NCBI GenBank assembly: GCA_944325885.1
Contig: CALVBT010000002.1
Coordinates: 186,001 to 250,000, forward strand
From: Candidatus Gastranaerophilales bacterium
Lineage (GTDB): Bacteria > Cyanobacteriota > Vampirovibrionia > Gastranaerophilales > Gastranaerophilaceae
Direction: 5' to 3'
Length of the DNA stretch: 64,000 nt
Shown here: positions 25,723 through 34,748 of the stretch, in pieces
Position numbering within the stretch: the stretch's first letter is position 1
Layout of the letters: each line of letters starts with the position of its first letter
Made by a program: the position numbers and the translations under genes
Notes under the pieces: generated by a model
The model's database searches: none
Told to the model about the DNA's origin: nothing
What the model saw: only the letters and a program-made list of their open reading frames with translations

Positions 25723-25766
25723 ACTCTGCCGAGGAAAACAAGACTAAATGTCTTGTTTTGCGAGAG
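25723..25766. repeat. Hairpin module ACTCTGCCGAGG...CGAGAGG, copy 2
   Basis: The stem AAAACAAGAC/GTCTTGTTTT (25735-25744 with 25750-25759) closes the loop TAAAT. Flanks match copy 1 at 15604. The stem bases differ from copy 1 but pairing is kept, which indicates selection for structure. It follows directly on the tRNA-Phe acceptor copy. The rest of 25767-25905 is AT-rich leader for the next gene. Confidence 0.75.
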
Positions 25767-25905
25767 GGGTGTAAATTAACACAAGGTTTGAGAAAAATTA
25801 ACAGTGACTTTGAGAAATATAATGTAAACTTTTGTAAAAAAAAAAAGCAATTCTTAAAAAGTTTTTTTCTTAATATATATGTGTAGTTATATTAGAAAGG
25901 TTAAT

Positions 25906-26631
25906 ATGAGAATAAATTCTCTACATCAAGACATTCAGACATATAAAACTCCAAATTTTAAAGGTAAATTAAATGTAAAAGACTTGGCTTTATTATTAAC
26001 TAAGAATATTAAAGATGTAAAAGCTAAATGTACGCAAGGTCATTTTGCTAATATATTTTTTAAAACGAATTTAAATGATATATTAAGACATTCTGAAGCA
26101 CAAGTTATTGATGAATTGCAATATATGGCCATGAGTATGATGCCTAATTTTACCAAAAGTGGTATAGGGCAATATTATAAAAAAATTCCTATAAAAGAAA
26201 ATCCAAATATGTTGAAACAAAAATTAAATGAAGAGTTCAAACTGCTGCCTAAATTAGCTAAAAGACAGCAATATTATAGAGGTATTGAAAATATTTCAGA
26301 TGCCGAATACCAGATTTTCAAAAGTTATAGAAAAGGAGAAATTGTATCTCCTGATAAAGGATATTCATATATGACAACGTCTCTCGAAGAAGCTAACTTA
26401 TATAATAAGGGGCGCAATGGAATTTTGTTTGAAATGGAATTTCCGGAAGGTTCTCAAATTTCTGAACTACAAGCTATAATGCCGCCTAAAACACCGGGTT
26501 TTATGTTTGGAGAAATAAAAAATGAAGTTGTTGTACCAGCCGGTTCATTATATGAAGTCACAAAGAATCCTCGTGTTGATAAAGACGGAATATTACATGT
26601 TTATTTAAAATTTTTAAATAAATGGGAATGA
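25906..26631 (+). CDS. Candidate mono-ADP-ribosyltransferase (R-S-E type) with N-terminal NFKG box
   Basis: The 241-residue protein ends in a domain resembling ADP-ribosyltransferase exoenzymes. It has the Arg in QQYYRGIEN (R125), an STS-like block in GYSYMTTSLEEA (157-159), a strand FEMEFPEGSQISEL, and the catalytic Glu in EIKNEVVVPAGSLYEV (E207). Position 205 is Lys where Glu or Gln is usual, so the target or activity may differ. The first 100 residues are helical and unrecognised. I chose ATG 25906 because AGAAAGG lies 5 nt upstream; an earlier ATG at 25879 lacks one. It has no signal peptide, but begins MRIN and has PNFKG at residues 16-20. It is the only gene between two tRNA-Phe repeats. 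Toxin, effector or self-modifier roles are all possible. Confidence 0.6.
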   Translation: MRINSLHQDIQTYKTPNFKGKLNVKDLALLLTKNIKDVKAKCTQGHFANIFFKTNLNDILRHSEAQVIDELQYMAMSMMPNFTKSGIGQYYKKIPIKENPNMLKQKLNEEFKLLPKLAKRQQYYRGIENISDAEYQIFKSYRKGEIVSPDKGYSYMTTSLEEANLYNKGRNGILFEMEFPEGSQISELQAIMPPKTPGFMFGEIKNEVVVPAGSLYEVTKNPRVDKDGILHVYLKFLNKWE

Positions 26632-26876
26632 TTTTAGGGATTGATCGGTTGAGTCTGTAGAAATTAATAGGTTTCGTGGGCATACCTGCCCAACGATAAA
26701 ACTGGACATTATTGGGAATCGGGATTTTCTTTGATTTTTGTTTAGTTTCAGCCTAATTTCAAAATATTCTTTGTAACTTTATGTCCTAATAAAGTCCGAT
26801 TTCATCCTATTCAATTTTTTATAATCAAGCAGCTTCCGACCTTATGAAGTTGCCTCTGAGCCGCGTGGTGACAAGA

Positions 26877-26895
26877 TCCTGAAACAAGTTCAGGA
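26877..26895. repeat. Small palindromic dispersed repeat
   Basis: TCCTGAAACAAGTTCAGGA is a perfect-arm palindrome. Its translation on the minus strand reads HPELVSGS, the usual sign of a widespread intergenic repeat. A related sequence overlaps the end of murI at 1133-1152. The rest of 26632-26958 shows no gene. Confidence 0.6.
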
Positions 26896-26958
26896 TGACA
26901 TTTTAAGATTTTACTTCCGAGCAAATTGGACTTTAAAATACAAGGGGAGAACCAAGAA

Positions 26959-27018
26959 TTCGATTCCGAGGAATAAAAAAAACACCCGAAGGTGTTTTTA
27001 AAAGTGGTGCCACGTCTC
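26959..27018. repeat. Right copy of the 60-bp tRNA-Phe 3'-end direct repeat
   Basis: This copy is attached to the intact tRNA-Phe and includes its acceptor end. TTCGATTCCGAG (26959-26970) and CTCGGAATCGAA (27016-27027) form an inverted repeat around the terminator, so the T-arm is present once in each orientation. Confidence 0.85.
26978..26999 (-). terminator. Terminator of tRNA-Phe
   Basis: CACC-CGAA-GGTG is extended by A and T runs on both sides, immediately after the tRNA-Phe 3' end. The tRNA-Val terminator uses the same CGAA loop. Confidence 0.75.
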
Positions 27019-27080
27019 GGAATCGAACCAAGGACACAGGGATTTTCAGTCCCTTGCTCTACCAACTGAGCTAACGTGGC
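27005..27080 (-). tRNA. tRNA-Phe, anticodon GAA
   Basis: On the minus strand the acceptor GCCACGT pairs with ACGTGGC, with discriminator A and an encoded CCA. The anticodon arm is AGGGA-CTGAAAA-TCCCT, giving GAA. It appears intact even though its 3' end is part of a direct repeat, so insertion at this site would not have destroyed it. Confidence 0.96.
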
Positions 27081-27102
27081 AAATTCTATTAAATTTTTAA
27101 TC

Positions 27103-27172
27103 GAGTTGGTAGAGCAAGCTCTACTAATTTAACTCTGTTCCGTTTCACTCCACCTGGGGGCTAACGTGGCAA
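27103..27172. repeat. Inverted D-arm copy and 5'-end copy beside tRNA-Phe
   Basis: GTTGGTAGAGCAAGCTCTAC contains a sense D-arm copy folded back on itself. GCTAACGTGGCAA at 27160-27172 repeats the antisense tRNA 5' end (27070-27082) 90 bp away. This matches the layout at the two tRNA-Pro genes: own 5' end duplicated about 90-145 bp upstream with a hairpin between. Confidence 0.65.
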
Positions 27173-27265
27173 CAAATCAATTGCCTGTAATTAATAATAT
27201 CAAATGAAGATTTAGAGTCAATAACTTTTTTCATAATAACTATAGCTGGCTTATTAATTGATTTT

Positions 27266-27294
27266 TTGCTAAAATTGGTCTATACATTTATAAT
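27266..27294 (+). promoter_or_regulatory. Promoter of trxA
   Basis: TTGCTA and TATAAT are separated by 17 bases, about 20 nt before the trxA start codon. The AGGAGG ribosome-binding site lies between them and the ATG, so the 5' leader is very short. Confidence 0.65.
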
Positions 27295-27315
27295 GTAATT
27301 AAGGAGGAGTTCTAC

Positions 27316-27639
27316 ATGTCAAATGCATTAGATATTAATGACGGAAACTTTGAAGCAGAAGTTGTTAATTCTTCTGAATTAACAATCGTGGATTTTTGGG
27401 CGCCATGGTGCGGCCCTTGCAGAAAATTGGGTCCGGTGCTTGATGAAGTTGCTCAAGAATTTGAGGGTAAATTAAAAGTTGTTAAACTTAATACTGATGA
27501 AAATCTTAAAACAGCAAAGGAATATTCAGTTAGCGGTTTGCCTACTTTATTAATCTTCAAAGACGGCAAAGCTGTAGAAAGACTTGTCGGCCTTATGCCA
27601 AAGTCATCTATAGTTTCTAATATAGAAAAACATCTGTAA
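27316..27639 (+). CDS. trxA: Thioredoxin
   Basis: Thioredoxin is the general cytosolic disulfide reductant and is recharged by TrxB (3891-4844). The 107-residue protein has the active site WAPWCGPCRK and the cis-Pro loop SGLPTLLIF. AAGGAGGAG lies upstream of the ATG. It has its own promoter and terminator and is a single-gene unit. Confidence 0.97.
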   Translation: MSNALDINDGNFEAEVVNSSELTIVDFWAPWCGPCRKLGPVLDEVAQEFEGKLKVVKLNTDENLKTAKEYSVSGLPTLLIFKDGKAVERLVGLMPKSSIVSNIEKHL

Positions 27640-27659
27640 TTTAGTAATTTTTAAATAGC

Positions 27660-27690
27660 AAAAACCCCGATAATTTATCGGGGTTTTTTA
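27660..27690 (+). terminator. Terminator of trxA
   Basis: AAAACCCCGATAA pairs with TTATCGGGGTTTT and a T-run follows. The A-run on the other side lets it also serve the convergent minus-strand gene. Confidence 0.85.
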
Positions 27691-27710
27691 TTAACGTGTT
27701 TATTTAATAT

Positions 27711-30566
27711 TTAGTTCTTTGCCGGTTCTTCTGTTGCAGGCTTTTTAGTCTGTTCTCTTTGTGAGAGTGCTTTTTTGCCTGTCAATCTGGACATAAATCT
27801 GAAGAAGCTGCCTTTTATACCTTTGCTGTTGAGGTTTTCATAATCTTTGTTGATGATTTCGCTTCTAGAATGTTCTCCTACAGGTACACCGATAGCTTTT
27901 CTGTTAACATATTCACCTATCAATGTAGACATTGTGTTGACTGTCTGTGCGCCAAAGAGGCTGGAGTTATAAAGGTTTCTAAATGTATTGTTGAACAGAT
28001 TGATAAACATTACATTGTAGAAGGTTCTGGAAGTTTCTTGTATCGCTCTTTCTTTTGCTTTTAATACAGCTTCGTTTTTATCTTCTCCGTTTGACTTGAG
28101 CATTACCATATTGTGGTTGTCTGCCATCAGGAACCATGCCGTTGCAGCTGTTGATGTATTTTTTGCCAGTGCTGACAGGTCAGAGTTGGAGATGCTGGAC
28201 ATTGTAGCTGTGTTGAAGGATTTGTTGATTCTCTTGTTCATGAATTTTGCAAAATCTTCAGCAGAAAGGTCAATTTTTCGTTTGTCGTTGCACCATACGG
28301 GTTTTTGCGTAATTTTATAAATACCGTTTGCTACTGCATCCAGTTCTTTTTCCCATTCAGGAAGTTTGTTTTGACCTTTTATCAATTCATAGGCCGGTTT
28401 TGCAATATGTTTGAACGGAAGTGTAATTGTTCCCCATATAAATTTAAACGGTTCTGTAACAAAGTCAGCAATTTCTCTGATTCCCTGTTTGTTTCGTTTT
28501 CCTAGAGAAATTATTTCTGCATTTAGAGCATCTTTAATACCCTGTTCCAGTTTTTCTGCATCTTTGGGGTTTACTGCTTTCAGTGCAGAAACAGCATCGT
28601 TGAACAGTTTTATATTTTCTGCGTTTTTGTCTACTTTGAATCTGTTTTCAAAGGAGAAGGCAAAATTGTGCAGTTCTCTTGCTCTTTCTACGAGTTCAGC
28701 TTTTTGTGCATCAATACCTTCGTTCTTTGTCTTTTTAGCAAGTTTTTCAAGAAAATCTTTTGCTTTTGAGTAGTTATTTGTAGAGAATTTGCCTTTTTCG
28801 TCATACAAAAGTTCTTTTAGCATTTTGACTTCTTCTTTGAAGTCGTTGTCTTCCATTTTTGAGAATAAATCTTTTAGATTTTCTTGTATCTTTGCTTCTT
28901 TTCTGTTTTTGAAGTAAGCTTCAGAAGCTTCAAACAGTTTCATTTCATTTGCATTTATAGAATCGTTTAATTTGTTATTTTTTATGTGTCTGAACTGCTC
29001 GGCAAAGTCTTTTAGATTTGCTTCATCCAGAATTCTTGCTATATCATCTGCATTTTTGGAGATGAAATCAGCCTGCTGGTTTTTGTTTATAACTGCTTCA
29101 AATCTTTGTGCCAGAGTTGCATCGTATTCTTTTAGTTTAGCTATTACTTTGTTGTATTCTTCACGTTTAAACTCAAATTTTGTTTTTGTGTATTTGTCGT
29201 AGAAGTTGTCATATTTTTTAGAAATAGCTTTGAAGTATTTTTCGAGTTTAATGTCATTTATTTTGATATTCTTTTTGGCATATCTTACGGCAAAGCCTGC
29301 AGCAATCATACCAACAAACCATTTTGCAATACTGGAGCCTGTTAAAAGCGGCTTCAATTCTTTTTGTTCTTTTAATTTGTCTTCTTTGCTGCCTGTCATG
29401 TTAACAGTTGCATTTGTCGGTGCGGCTATGCTGAGAGGCATATCTGCAGCAAGTCCGAATCCGTTGAATACAGCAGAACCTTTGAAGCCCGGTTTTGATT
29501 TGTTTTCTGATTCTGTATTGTTCTCTGGTTTAACTTCTTTTTGCGGGAAGTTTTTGCCTGCAGCTTTATTTATTTTTTGAGCTTCTTCTTTAGAGATAAA
29601 GTGGAGCTTTTTGCCGTTAGACAATCTTGAGAAACTTTCTGTTAACAGAACGCTCAGGGCTGTTACTGTTACAAATGCGAGTTTGCTGGAGTTTATCCAT
29701 TTTGACAAAGCACCGAGTGTAATCAATTGCAGATAAGCATTGGATACGACACGTTTTGTTTCCTGATTAAAACGTGTTTTCTTTTCTTTGTCAGCGGCTT
29801 TTGCATCATCATCGCACAATCTGGAAAGGTTGTATGCGTCATTTGCAAGGAAAAATGCCGGTATAAACCCTGTTACGATTCTTGTTAAAGCTCTTTCATG
29901 CACCCCGTTGTAGTTTCCTGATTTCGGGTCGAACATTTTCATTGCACGGCTCAAAAGTCCTGCAGCCTGAACATCTTTTGTATCATATTTGAATTTTTCG
30001 GCTGTTTCCATATAGCCGTTGAATGAGTTAACAATATCTGTGTTGTTTAATATTCTCATTTTCTTGGCAAACCAGCTGTTGCTTGTTTGGTTTGCTGCAT
30101 TTTTTGCTGCGCTAGCTTTGCTTTTGGGTACTAGCTTTTTGAAATATTCTATTATGTGCAGAGGCAGCTCTGTAACCGGATAGAATATGCCTTCTCCCAG
30201 CAGTCTTGTCCAGTTTTTTTCTACTATTGTAATTTTAGAGCCGTCTTTGCTTTTGCTTAAAGGTTTTGCTATTTCCTGCCATTCATCGGTTATTTTGTTT
30301 AATTCTTTTGGTGCTTTTCCTATGAATGATTCCAGAAAATCAAGGTTTTTGTTCAAAGAGTATGTGTTTTTGTTGTAAAGTTCAAAACTCTTTTTTAATC
30401 TATTAATAGAAAAAACGCCTTTAAAGGAAATATCGCTTGACTCTCTCTTAAAAGGCGTTTCTTTTAAATTGTTATAAGAAGAAGATTTTTTTGTCACACC
30501 GGACTTCTGCATGTGACTGTTTCGGTCTTTATATAATGATAAATTATGTTGATTCTTTATTATCAT
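27711..30566 (-). CDS. Large lineage-specific protein with N-terminal SFKG box and membrane segments
   Basis: I do not recognise this 951-residue protein. Hydrophobic stretches occur near residues 285-320 (YLQLITLGALSKW..LAFVTVTALSVLL), about 415 (WFVGMIAAGFAV), and in the last 150 residues (FYNVMFINLFNNTFRNLYNSSLFGAQTV). Between lie several hundred residues of charged helices. It starts MIIKN and has ISFKG at 46-50; a second GFKG lies near 365. The start at 30566 has GGGCAGGAAA upstream; an ATG 15 codons earlier lacks this. It is probably a structural or membrane-associated protein of this lineage, by inference only. Confidence 0.7.
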   Translation of the reverse strand: MIIKNQHNLSLYKDRNSHMQKSGVTKKSSSYNNLKETPFKRESSDISFKGVFSINRLKKSFELYNKNTYSLNKNLDFLESFIGKAPKELNKITDEWQEIAKPLSKSKDGSKITIVEKNWTRLLGEGIFYPVTELPLHIIEYFKKLVPKSKASAAKNAANQTSNSWFAKKMRILNNTDIVNSFNGYMETAEKFKYDTKDVQAAGLLSRAMKMFDPKSGNYNGVHERALTRIVTGFIPAFFLANDAYNLSRLCDDDAKAADKEKKTRFNQETKRVVSNAYLQLITLGALSKWINSSKLAFVTVTALSVLLTESFSRLSNGKKLHFISKEEAQKINKAAGKNFPQKEVKPENNTESENKSKPGFKGSAVFNGFGLAADMPLSIAAPTNATVNMTGSKEDKLKEQKELKPLLTGSSIAKWFVGMIAAGFAVRYAKKNIKINDIKLEKYFKAISKKYDNFYDKYTKTKFEFKREEYNKVIAKLKEYDATLAQRFEAVINKNQQADFISKNADDIARILDEANLKDFAEQFRHIKNNKLNDSINANEMKLFEASEAYFKNRKEAKIQENLKDLFSKMEDNDFKEEVKMLKELLYDEKGKFSTNNYSKAKDFLEKLAKKTKNEGIDAQKAELVERARELHNFAFSFENRFKVDKNAENIKLFNDAVSALKAVNPKDAEKLEQGIKDALNAEIISLGKRNKQGIREIADFVTEPFKFIWGTITLPFKHIAKPAYELIKGQNKLPEWEKELDAVANGIYKITQKPVWCNDKRKIDLSAEDFAKFMNKRINKSFNTATMSSISNSDLSALAKNTSTAATAWFLMADNHNMVMLKSNGEDKNEAVLKAKERAIQETSRTFYNVMFINLFNNTFRNLYNSSLFGAQTVNTMSTLIGEYVNRKAIGVPVGEHSRSEIINKDYENLNSKGIKGSFFRFMSRLTGKKALSQREQTKKPATEEPAKN

Positions 30567-30645
30567 TTTCCTGCCCTTATGTACTGTCGCATAAGTGTAT
30601 GCTTTTTGCAATAAGTTTGAGCTGTATCTTAATTAAATTTAATAT

Positions 30646-30701
30646 ATAGCAAAAAATTATCCGTCACTTGTATTAAGTGCAAACAGATAATTTTTTGCTA
30701 T
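30646..30701 (-). terminator. Long terminator hairpin after yajQ
   Basis: ATAGCAAAAAATTATC (30646-30661) and GATAATTTTTTGCTAT (30686-30701) are perfect inverses, with an inner CACTT/AAGTG stem. It lies between the yajQ stop and the next minus-strand gene. Confidence 0.65.
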
Positions 30702-30752
30702 TACATGCTTATAATGCAACATAATTTAACAATTTTATTTATGGATTTTTAT

Positions 30753-31253
30753 TTATCTGTAATTTTGGAATTGCAAAGGAATATCATAGGCATCTTCGTT
30801 AGATTTTAAGAGTTTTATTACTTCCTGCAAATCATCTTTGCTCTTGCCGGAAACTCTGACCTGCTCGCCCTGTATTGAGGCTTGTACTTTGAGTTTAGAG
30901 TTTTTTATGTCAGCAACAATCTTTTTGGCAAGTTCTGTAGAAAGCCCTTTCTTTAGGTTAAAAACCTGTCTTACATTGCCGCCCAGAGCGTTTTCCATAG
31001 GCTGAGGGTCAAGGATTTTTATGTTCAAATTTCTTTTAACAAGCTTTGTCTGAAGAATATCCAGAATGTTTCTGAGTTTCATATCATCGCTTGTTGTGAT
31101 GGTTATTGCTTTATCTCCTTCAAGGTTTATGTCAGAGTTTGTGTTTTTTAAGTCAAATCTTGAGGTGAGTTCTCTTTTTGTCTGGTCTACAGCGTTTACA
31201 AGCTCCTGTTTATCAAATTCTGATACTACATCAAAACTGCAATCTTTAGCCAT
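30753..31253 (-). CDS. yajQ: YajQ-family nucleotide-binding protein
   Basis: The 166-residue protein matches the YajQ/UPF0234 family of two ferredoxin-like domains: CSFDVVSEFDKQELVNAVDQ at the start, SRFDLK, LDPQPMENALGGNVRQVFNLKKGLS in the middle, and KVQASIQGEQVRVSGKSKDDLQEVI near the end. Members bind nucleic acid or c-di-GMP in some species; the role here is not known. AGGAGAA precedes the ATG. Confidence 0.93.
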   Translation of the reverse strand: MAKDCSFDVVSEFDKQELVNAVDQTKRELTSRFDLKNTNSDINLEGDKAITITTSDDMKLRNILDILQTKLVKRNLNIKILDPQPMENALGGNVRQVFNLKKGLSTELAKKIVADIKNSKLKVQASIQGEQVRVSGKSKDDLQEVIKLLKSNEDAYDIPLQFQNYR

Positions 31254-31306
31254 AATATTCTCCTTAGTAATATCCCTAGGCTGTTATTATAACAAATTTT
31301 TGAACT

Positions 31307-32128
31307 TTAGTCTAAGATTCTTACTGTTGAGCCGCTGCCAATATTTCTGTTGTTGTAGTATCCTCCATGATTTCCCATGTAATAATTTTGTTGCCCCATT
31401 CCGGGATTTGTAAAACCAGCATAAGGCGAATATTGGTCATATATTGGCGGTGTAAAACCTGTCATGGTTCCCGGACTGAAATCGCCAAATATAGCACCGA
31501 GTATATTTGAAACAATTCCTCCTACACCTCTGTTTACTCTTGTTCCGCTCCAGCTGCCTTGAGGGTAATATGGAGTTGAGTATTGAGGGTATACGGTTTG
31601 GCTCTGTACTATCTCGGGATAGGAATTGTAGTGCTTAGAGGCTGTTTTTACTGTGTTAAAGCGTTCTGTTAGATTTCCGCCCTGCATTGCGCCCAGCATT
31701 TCTTTTTCCAGCCTTGTTATTCTTGATTCTGTATCATCATAATCATAGGTGCGGCCCAGAACTTTTCTTTCCAGTTTTGCCAGCTCTTTTGAAGAAATAT
31801 TGTACATTACGCCTGCATCTATGTTCGCAAGGATATTGTCGACCCTGCTTGATAGAGGCAGTGAGCTGAAGTTTCTGCGAAAAATTTTGTTTTCTATTCG
31901 GCTCAAACGGTTGTATATGCTCTCTTTTTCGTAGGTTCTTTTGAATAGATTAAATTCTATTTGCGTGATTTTGGGGTAGTTTTCGTTTATTGCAGGATTG
32001 CTGTGCGGAAGCGCAAGCGGATTTATTGCAAGCGGCTGAAATGTCTTTACTTTATATGCATCTGCAGGTGCAGAAAAAGACCCTAATATTAAACATGCCA
32101 GTATAACTGCAGAAAAGTTTTTTTGCAT
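31307..32128 (-). CDS. Secreted protein with RLSRIE/RLEKE repeats
   Basis: The 273-residue protein has a signal peptide (MQKNFSAVILACLILGSFSAPADA). Two or three related helical units follow: KITQIEFNLFKRTYEKESIYNRLSRIENKIF and ELAKLERKVLGRTYDYDDTESRITRLEKEML. The last third is rich in Gly, Pro, Tyr and Asn and likely disordered. I chose ATG 32128 because TGAGG lies 6 nt upstream; the ATG four codons earlier has none. The repeats resemble proteins of cyanobacteria and relatives of unknown function. Confidence 0.75.
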   Translation of the reverse strand: MQKNFSAVILACLILGSFSAPADAYKVKTFQPLAINPLALPHSNPAINENYPKITQIEFNLFKRTYEKESIYNRLSRIENKIFRRNFSSLPLSSRVDNILANIDAGVMYNISSKELAKLERKVLGRTYDYDDTESRITRLEKEMLGAMQGGNLTERFNTVKTASKHYNSYPEIVQSQTVYPQYSTPYYPQGSWSGTRVNRGVGGIVSNILGAIFGDFSPGTMTGFTPPIYDQYSPYAGFTNPGMGQQNYYMGNHGGYYNNRNIGSGSTVRILD

Positions 32129-32215
32129 ACATAACCTCATCTTATTGCTTGAACAACCTTAAGGTATGATATATTCTTGCTTTGTACATTGGTCGGTTAT
32201 GTATATCGTGTGGGA

Positions 32216-32836
32216 TTATGTTGAGTCTTTTAAAATTTTAATTGCCTTATCAAGTTCGTCCGCAAAAATATCAATTTGTCTTTGGATGCTGTCTTTGCTG
32301 TATATTTGGCCTTCTCCCTGATAGGTAAGGTATTTTATGTAGACTTGAGATTCGCATCTCAATGTGGCAATTGCACGTGCCTGATTTGCTATATCCTGCA
32401 GTTTTACAAAAGAAATATAGTATTTTTCGGGGCGGTTTTCATATTTTTCTGCCATATAGTCGGCATGGTCAATTATTGAACTGGCTATTGCATTGAATTT
32501 TTGTACACTGCCCTTATTTTCTATGCATTTTTGCATTTTTTCCAGTATTAGAATAACATCGTTTAAATCATTGATATAAGGCGATGTTTTGTCTTTTTTT
32601 AGAATAATATCAATATACTGTGGATTTTCTCTCGGAACTTTTTTGTACCGGGGATTTTTTTCATATTCGTTTATAGTTTTAAAAAGAGGTTTGGACTCTT
32701 TTGTTACATTAGTCCTTGCATATTCAAAGTTGCTCTCTATGTCAGGAAGACTCCCCTTGTATCCGGATCCTGTACAGATGAGAATACAAGCAGTGAATAT
32801 AAAGAATTTTGATATAGCCTTTTTCAGAATTTTCAT
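32216..32836 (-). CDS. Secreted helical protein of unknown function
   Basis: The 206-residue protein begins with a signal-like segment (MKILKKAISKFFIFTACILICTGSGYKG) and then is almost entirely helical, with many Lys, Glu and Ile (INDLNDVILILEKMQKCIENKG, HADYMAEKYENRPEKYYISFVKLQDIANQ). No lipobox of good quality is visible. It diverges from rarA. I cannot assign a function. Confidence 0.7.
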   Translation of the reverse strand: MKILKKAISKFFIFTACILICTGSGYKGSLPDIESNFEYARTNVTKESKPLFKTINEYEKNPRYKKVPRENPQYIDIILKKDKTSPYINDLNDVILILEKMQKCIENKGSVQKFNAIASSIIDHADYMAEKYENRPEKYYISFVKLQDIANQARAIATLRCESQVYIKYLTYQGEGQIYSKDSIQRQIDIFADELDKAIKILKDST

Positions 32837-32911
32837 AATTCAATTATAACGGATTTTTGTGAAGTGTCATATTTTTTGACTTTAAATTTCCGCATGTTTA
32901 TCATGTGTGTT

Positions 32912-34141
32912 ATGAACTTGTTTGATTCTTTGGAAACTGCGAATAAACAAATACCTCTGGCCGAGACCTTGAGGCCAAAAACTCTTGATGAGTATCTCGG
33001 GCAGAATCAGATAGTCGGAAACAATGCTGCTTTTATAAATCTTTTGCGTTCCGGCAGACTGTTTTCGTGTATATTCTGGGGGCCGCCTGGATGCGGAAAA
33101 ACTACTCTGGCAAGGCTTATTGCAACAAAAACAAGCAGTGAGTTTATAGAACTCAGTGCGGTAAATTCCGGTATTAAGGATATAAAAGAATGCGTTGAAA
33201 AGTCGAAAGAGAATCTGCGCTATAACAAAAAAACTATAATTTTTATTGACGAAATCCACCGCTATAGCAAAACGCAGCAGGATGCACTCTTGCCGTATCT
33301 TGAAAACGGCACATTTTATCTTATCGGCTCTACAACGGAAAATCCGTCATTTCAGGTAGTGCCTGCTTTGCTTTCCAGAGTGCAGGTGTTGATGCTGCAG
33401 CCGATAGATGATGATAATATTGCAAACATTGTGCAAAAGGGATTTACTTATCTTTCTCAAAAACACGGCCCGATTGTGTTAAAGCAAGAGGTTATTGATT
33501 TTATAGTAAAATATGCATCCGGTGATGCTAGACTGGCACTAAATCTTGTTGAAAATTCATATTTTGCCGCAGATTTTAAGGATAATAAAAGAAGCCTTAC
33601 TCTTGAGATTTTAGAAAGTCTTGCACAAGAGAAAAGAGTAAAATACTCACGACAGGAACACTATGATATGGCATCTGCTTTCCAAAAAAGCATGAGAGGC
33701 TCTGACAAGGACGCTGCTATATACTGGCTGGCAAAAATGATATCGGCAGGAGAAGACCCAAGATTTATTGCCCGTCGTTTGATGGTATGTGCAGCAGAGG
33801 ATGTCGGGCTGGCTGATCCCAATGCTCTTTGTATAGCAGTGAATGCTTACAGAGCAGTAGAACATCTCGGCCTGCCTGAAGGCAGAATCCCTCTGGCGCT
33901 TGCTGTTGCTTATGTATGCGATGCACCAAAGTCTAATGCCGCAATTTGTGCTGTAGATGATGCTCTTTCTGATATAGCAAGCGGTTTGGATTATCCTCCG
34001 CCAATGCATTTGAGAGATGCGCATTACAAAGATGCGCAAAAATACGGCTTTGGAAAAGGTTATGTCTATACGCATGACAATCCTGAATACAAACAGCAGT
34101 TTTTGCCGGATGAGCTTAAAGACAAGAAGTATTTTCATTAG
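32912..34141 (+). CDS. rarA: Replication-associated recombination ATPase RarA
   Basis: RarA (MgsA) is an AAA+ ATPase acting at stalled forks with SSB. The start MNLFDSLETANKQIPLAETLRPKTLDEYLGQ matches the family; Walker A is FWGPPGCGKTTLARLI, Walker B IIFIDEIHRYSKTQQDALLP, sensor 1 IGSTTENPSF, and the C-terminal part has the tetramer domain PEGRIPLALAVAYV. An in-frame GTG at 32864 would add 16 residues not seen in the family, so I chose ATG 32912. No strong ribosome-binding site is seen. Confidence 0.93.
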   Translation: MNLFDSLETANKQIPLAETLRPKTLDEYLGQNQIVGNNAAFINLLRSGRLFSCIFWGPPGCGKTTLARLIATKTSSEFIELSAVNSGIKDIKECVEKSKENLRYNKKTIIFIDEIHRYSKTQQDALLPYLENGTFYLIGSTTENPSFQVVPALLSRVQVLMLQPIDDDNIANIVQKGFTYLSQKHGPIVLKQEVIDFIVKYASGDARLALNLVENSYFAADFKDNKRSLTLEILESLAQEKRVKYSRQEHYDMASAFQKSMRGSDKDAAIYWLAKMISAGEDPRFIARRLMVCAAEDVGLADPNALCIAVNAYRAVEHLGLPEGRIPLALAVAYVCDAPKSNAAICAVDDALSDIASGLDYPPPMHLRDAHYKDAQKYGFGKGYVYTHDNPEYKQQFLPDELKDKKYFH

Positions 34142-34220
34142 TAATGTTATAAAAATGATAAAGCCAAATTCATTGTTGAATTTGGCTTTGATGTATGCGT
34201 ATCTGTTATTTTTAGTTGCC

Positions 34221-34748
34221 TTATGCGAATTTCGGAGCCGAACGTTCGATTTCTTTTTCTTCTTGTTTTTCGACTGCTTCGAGTTCTTTTTGTGCTGCTG
34301 CAAGTTGAGTTTCCAGAGATTTTCTTTGCAGCTCGATTTGAGTTTCCATATCTTTTATCTGGCGCATTTTGCCTTGTTCTTGCACCTCGATTGCCTGATT
34401 CATTAATGTTAGAGCCATTCCGGCAGGAGTACTCATAAAGTTTGCCCCACCATTAAGGTAAGATCCCATTAATTGATTCAATGTTGCAGTATCAATATTT
34501 CCTCCGCCTGCTTGTACTTGTTTTGACAATGCTTGCATTGCTACGTTTTGCTGCATCGTCATTCCCATCTGGAATATATTACCGATATTGCTAAAGAGGC
34601 TTCTCATATTGGCTATAGCGCGTTCGTGGTTAGCGGCGCTATTGGCCAAGGTCTGTTGTTGTTGAGTCAACTGCATTATCCTCATCGATAGCTGGTTAAC
34701 GCGGTTGGTCAACATCAATTTTCTTGCTGTGAAAATTGCATAACCCAT
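34221..34748 (-). CDS. Coiled-coil protein of unknown function
   Basis: The 175-residue protein starts MGYAIFTARKLMLTNRVNQLSMRIMQL and has heptad-rich helices at both ends (QLTQQQQTLANSAANHERAIANM; QIKDMETQIELQRKSLETQLAAAQKELEAVEKQEEKE). The middle is rich in Met, Gln and Gly. No signal peptide is seen. I chose ATG 34748 because GAGAGGA lies 9 nt upstream. The overall form suggests an oligomeric structural or secretion-linked protein; this is inference. Confidence 0.7.
   Translation of the reverse strand: MGYAIFTARKLMLTNRVNQLSMRIMQLTQQQQTLANSAANHERAIANMRSLFSNIGNIFQMGMTMQQNVAMQALSKQVQAGGGNIDTATLNQLMGSYLNGGANFMSTPAGMALTLMNQAIEVQEQGKMRQIKDMETQIELQRKSLETQLAAAQKELEAVEKQEEKEIERSAPKFA

Noticed and set aside
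26811-27065. Minus-strand frame with GSIPRRGTTF and HPELVSGS
   Set aside because: It is tRNA-Phe and a palindromic repeat read as protein.
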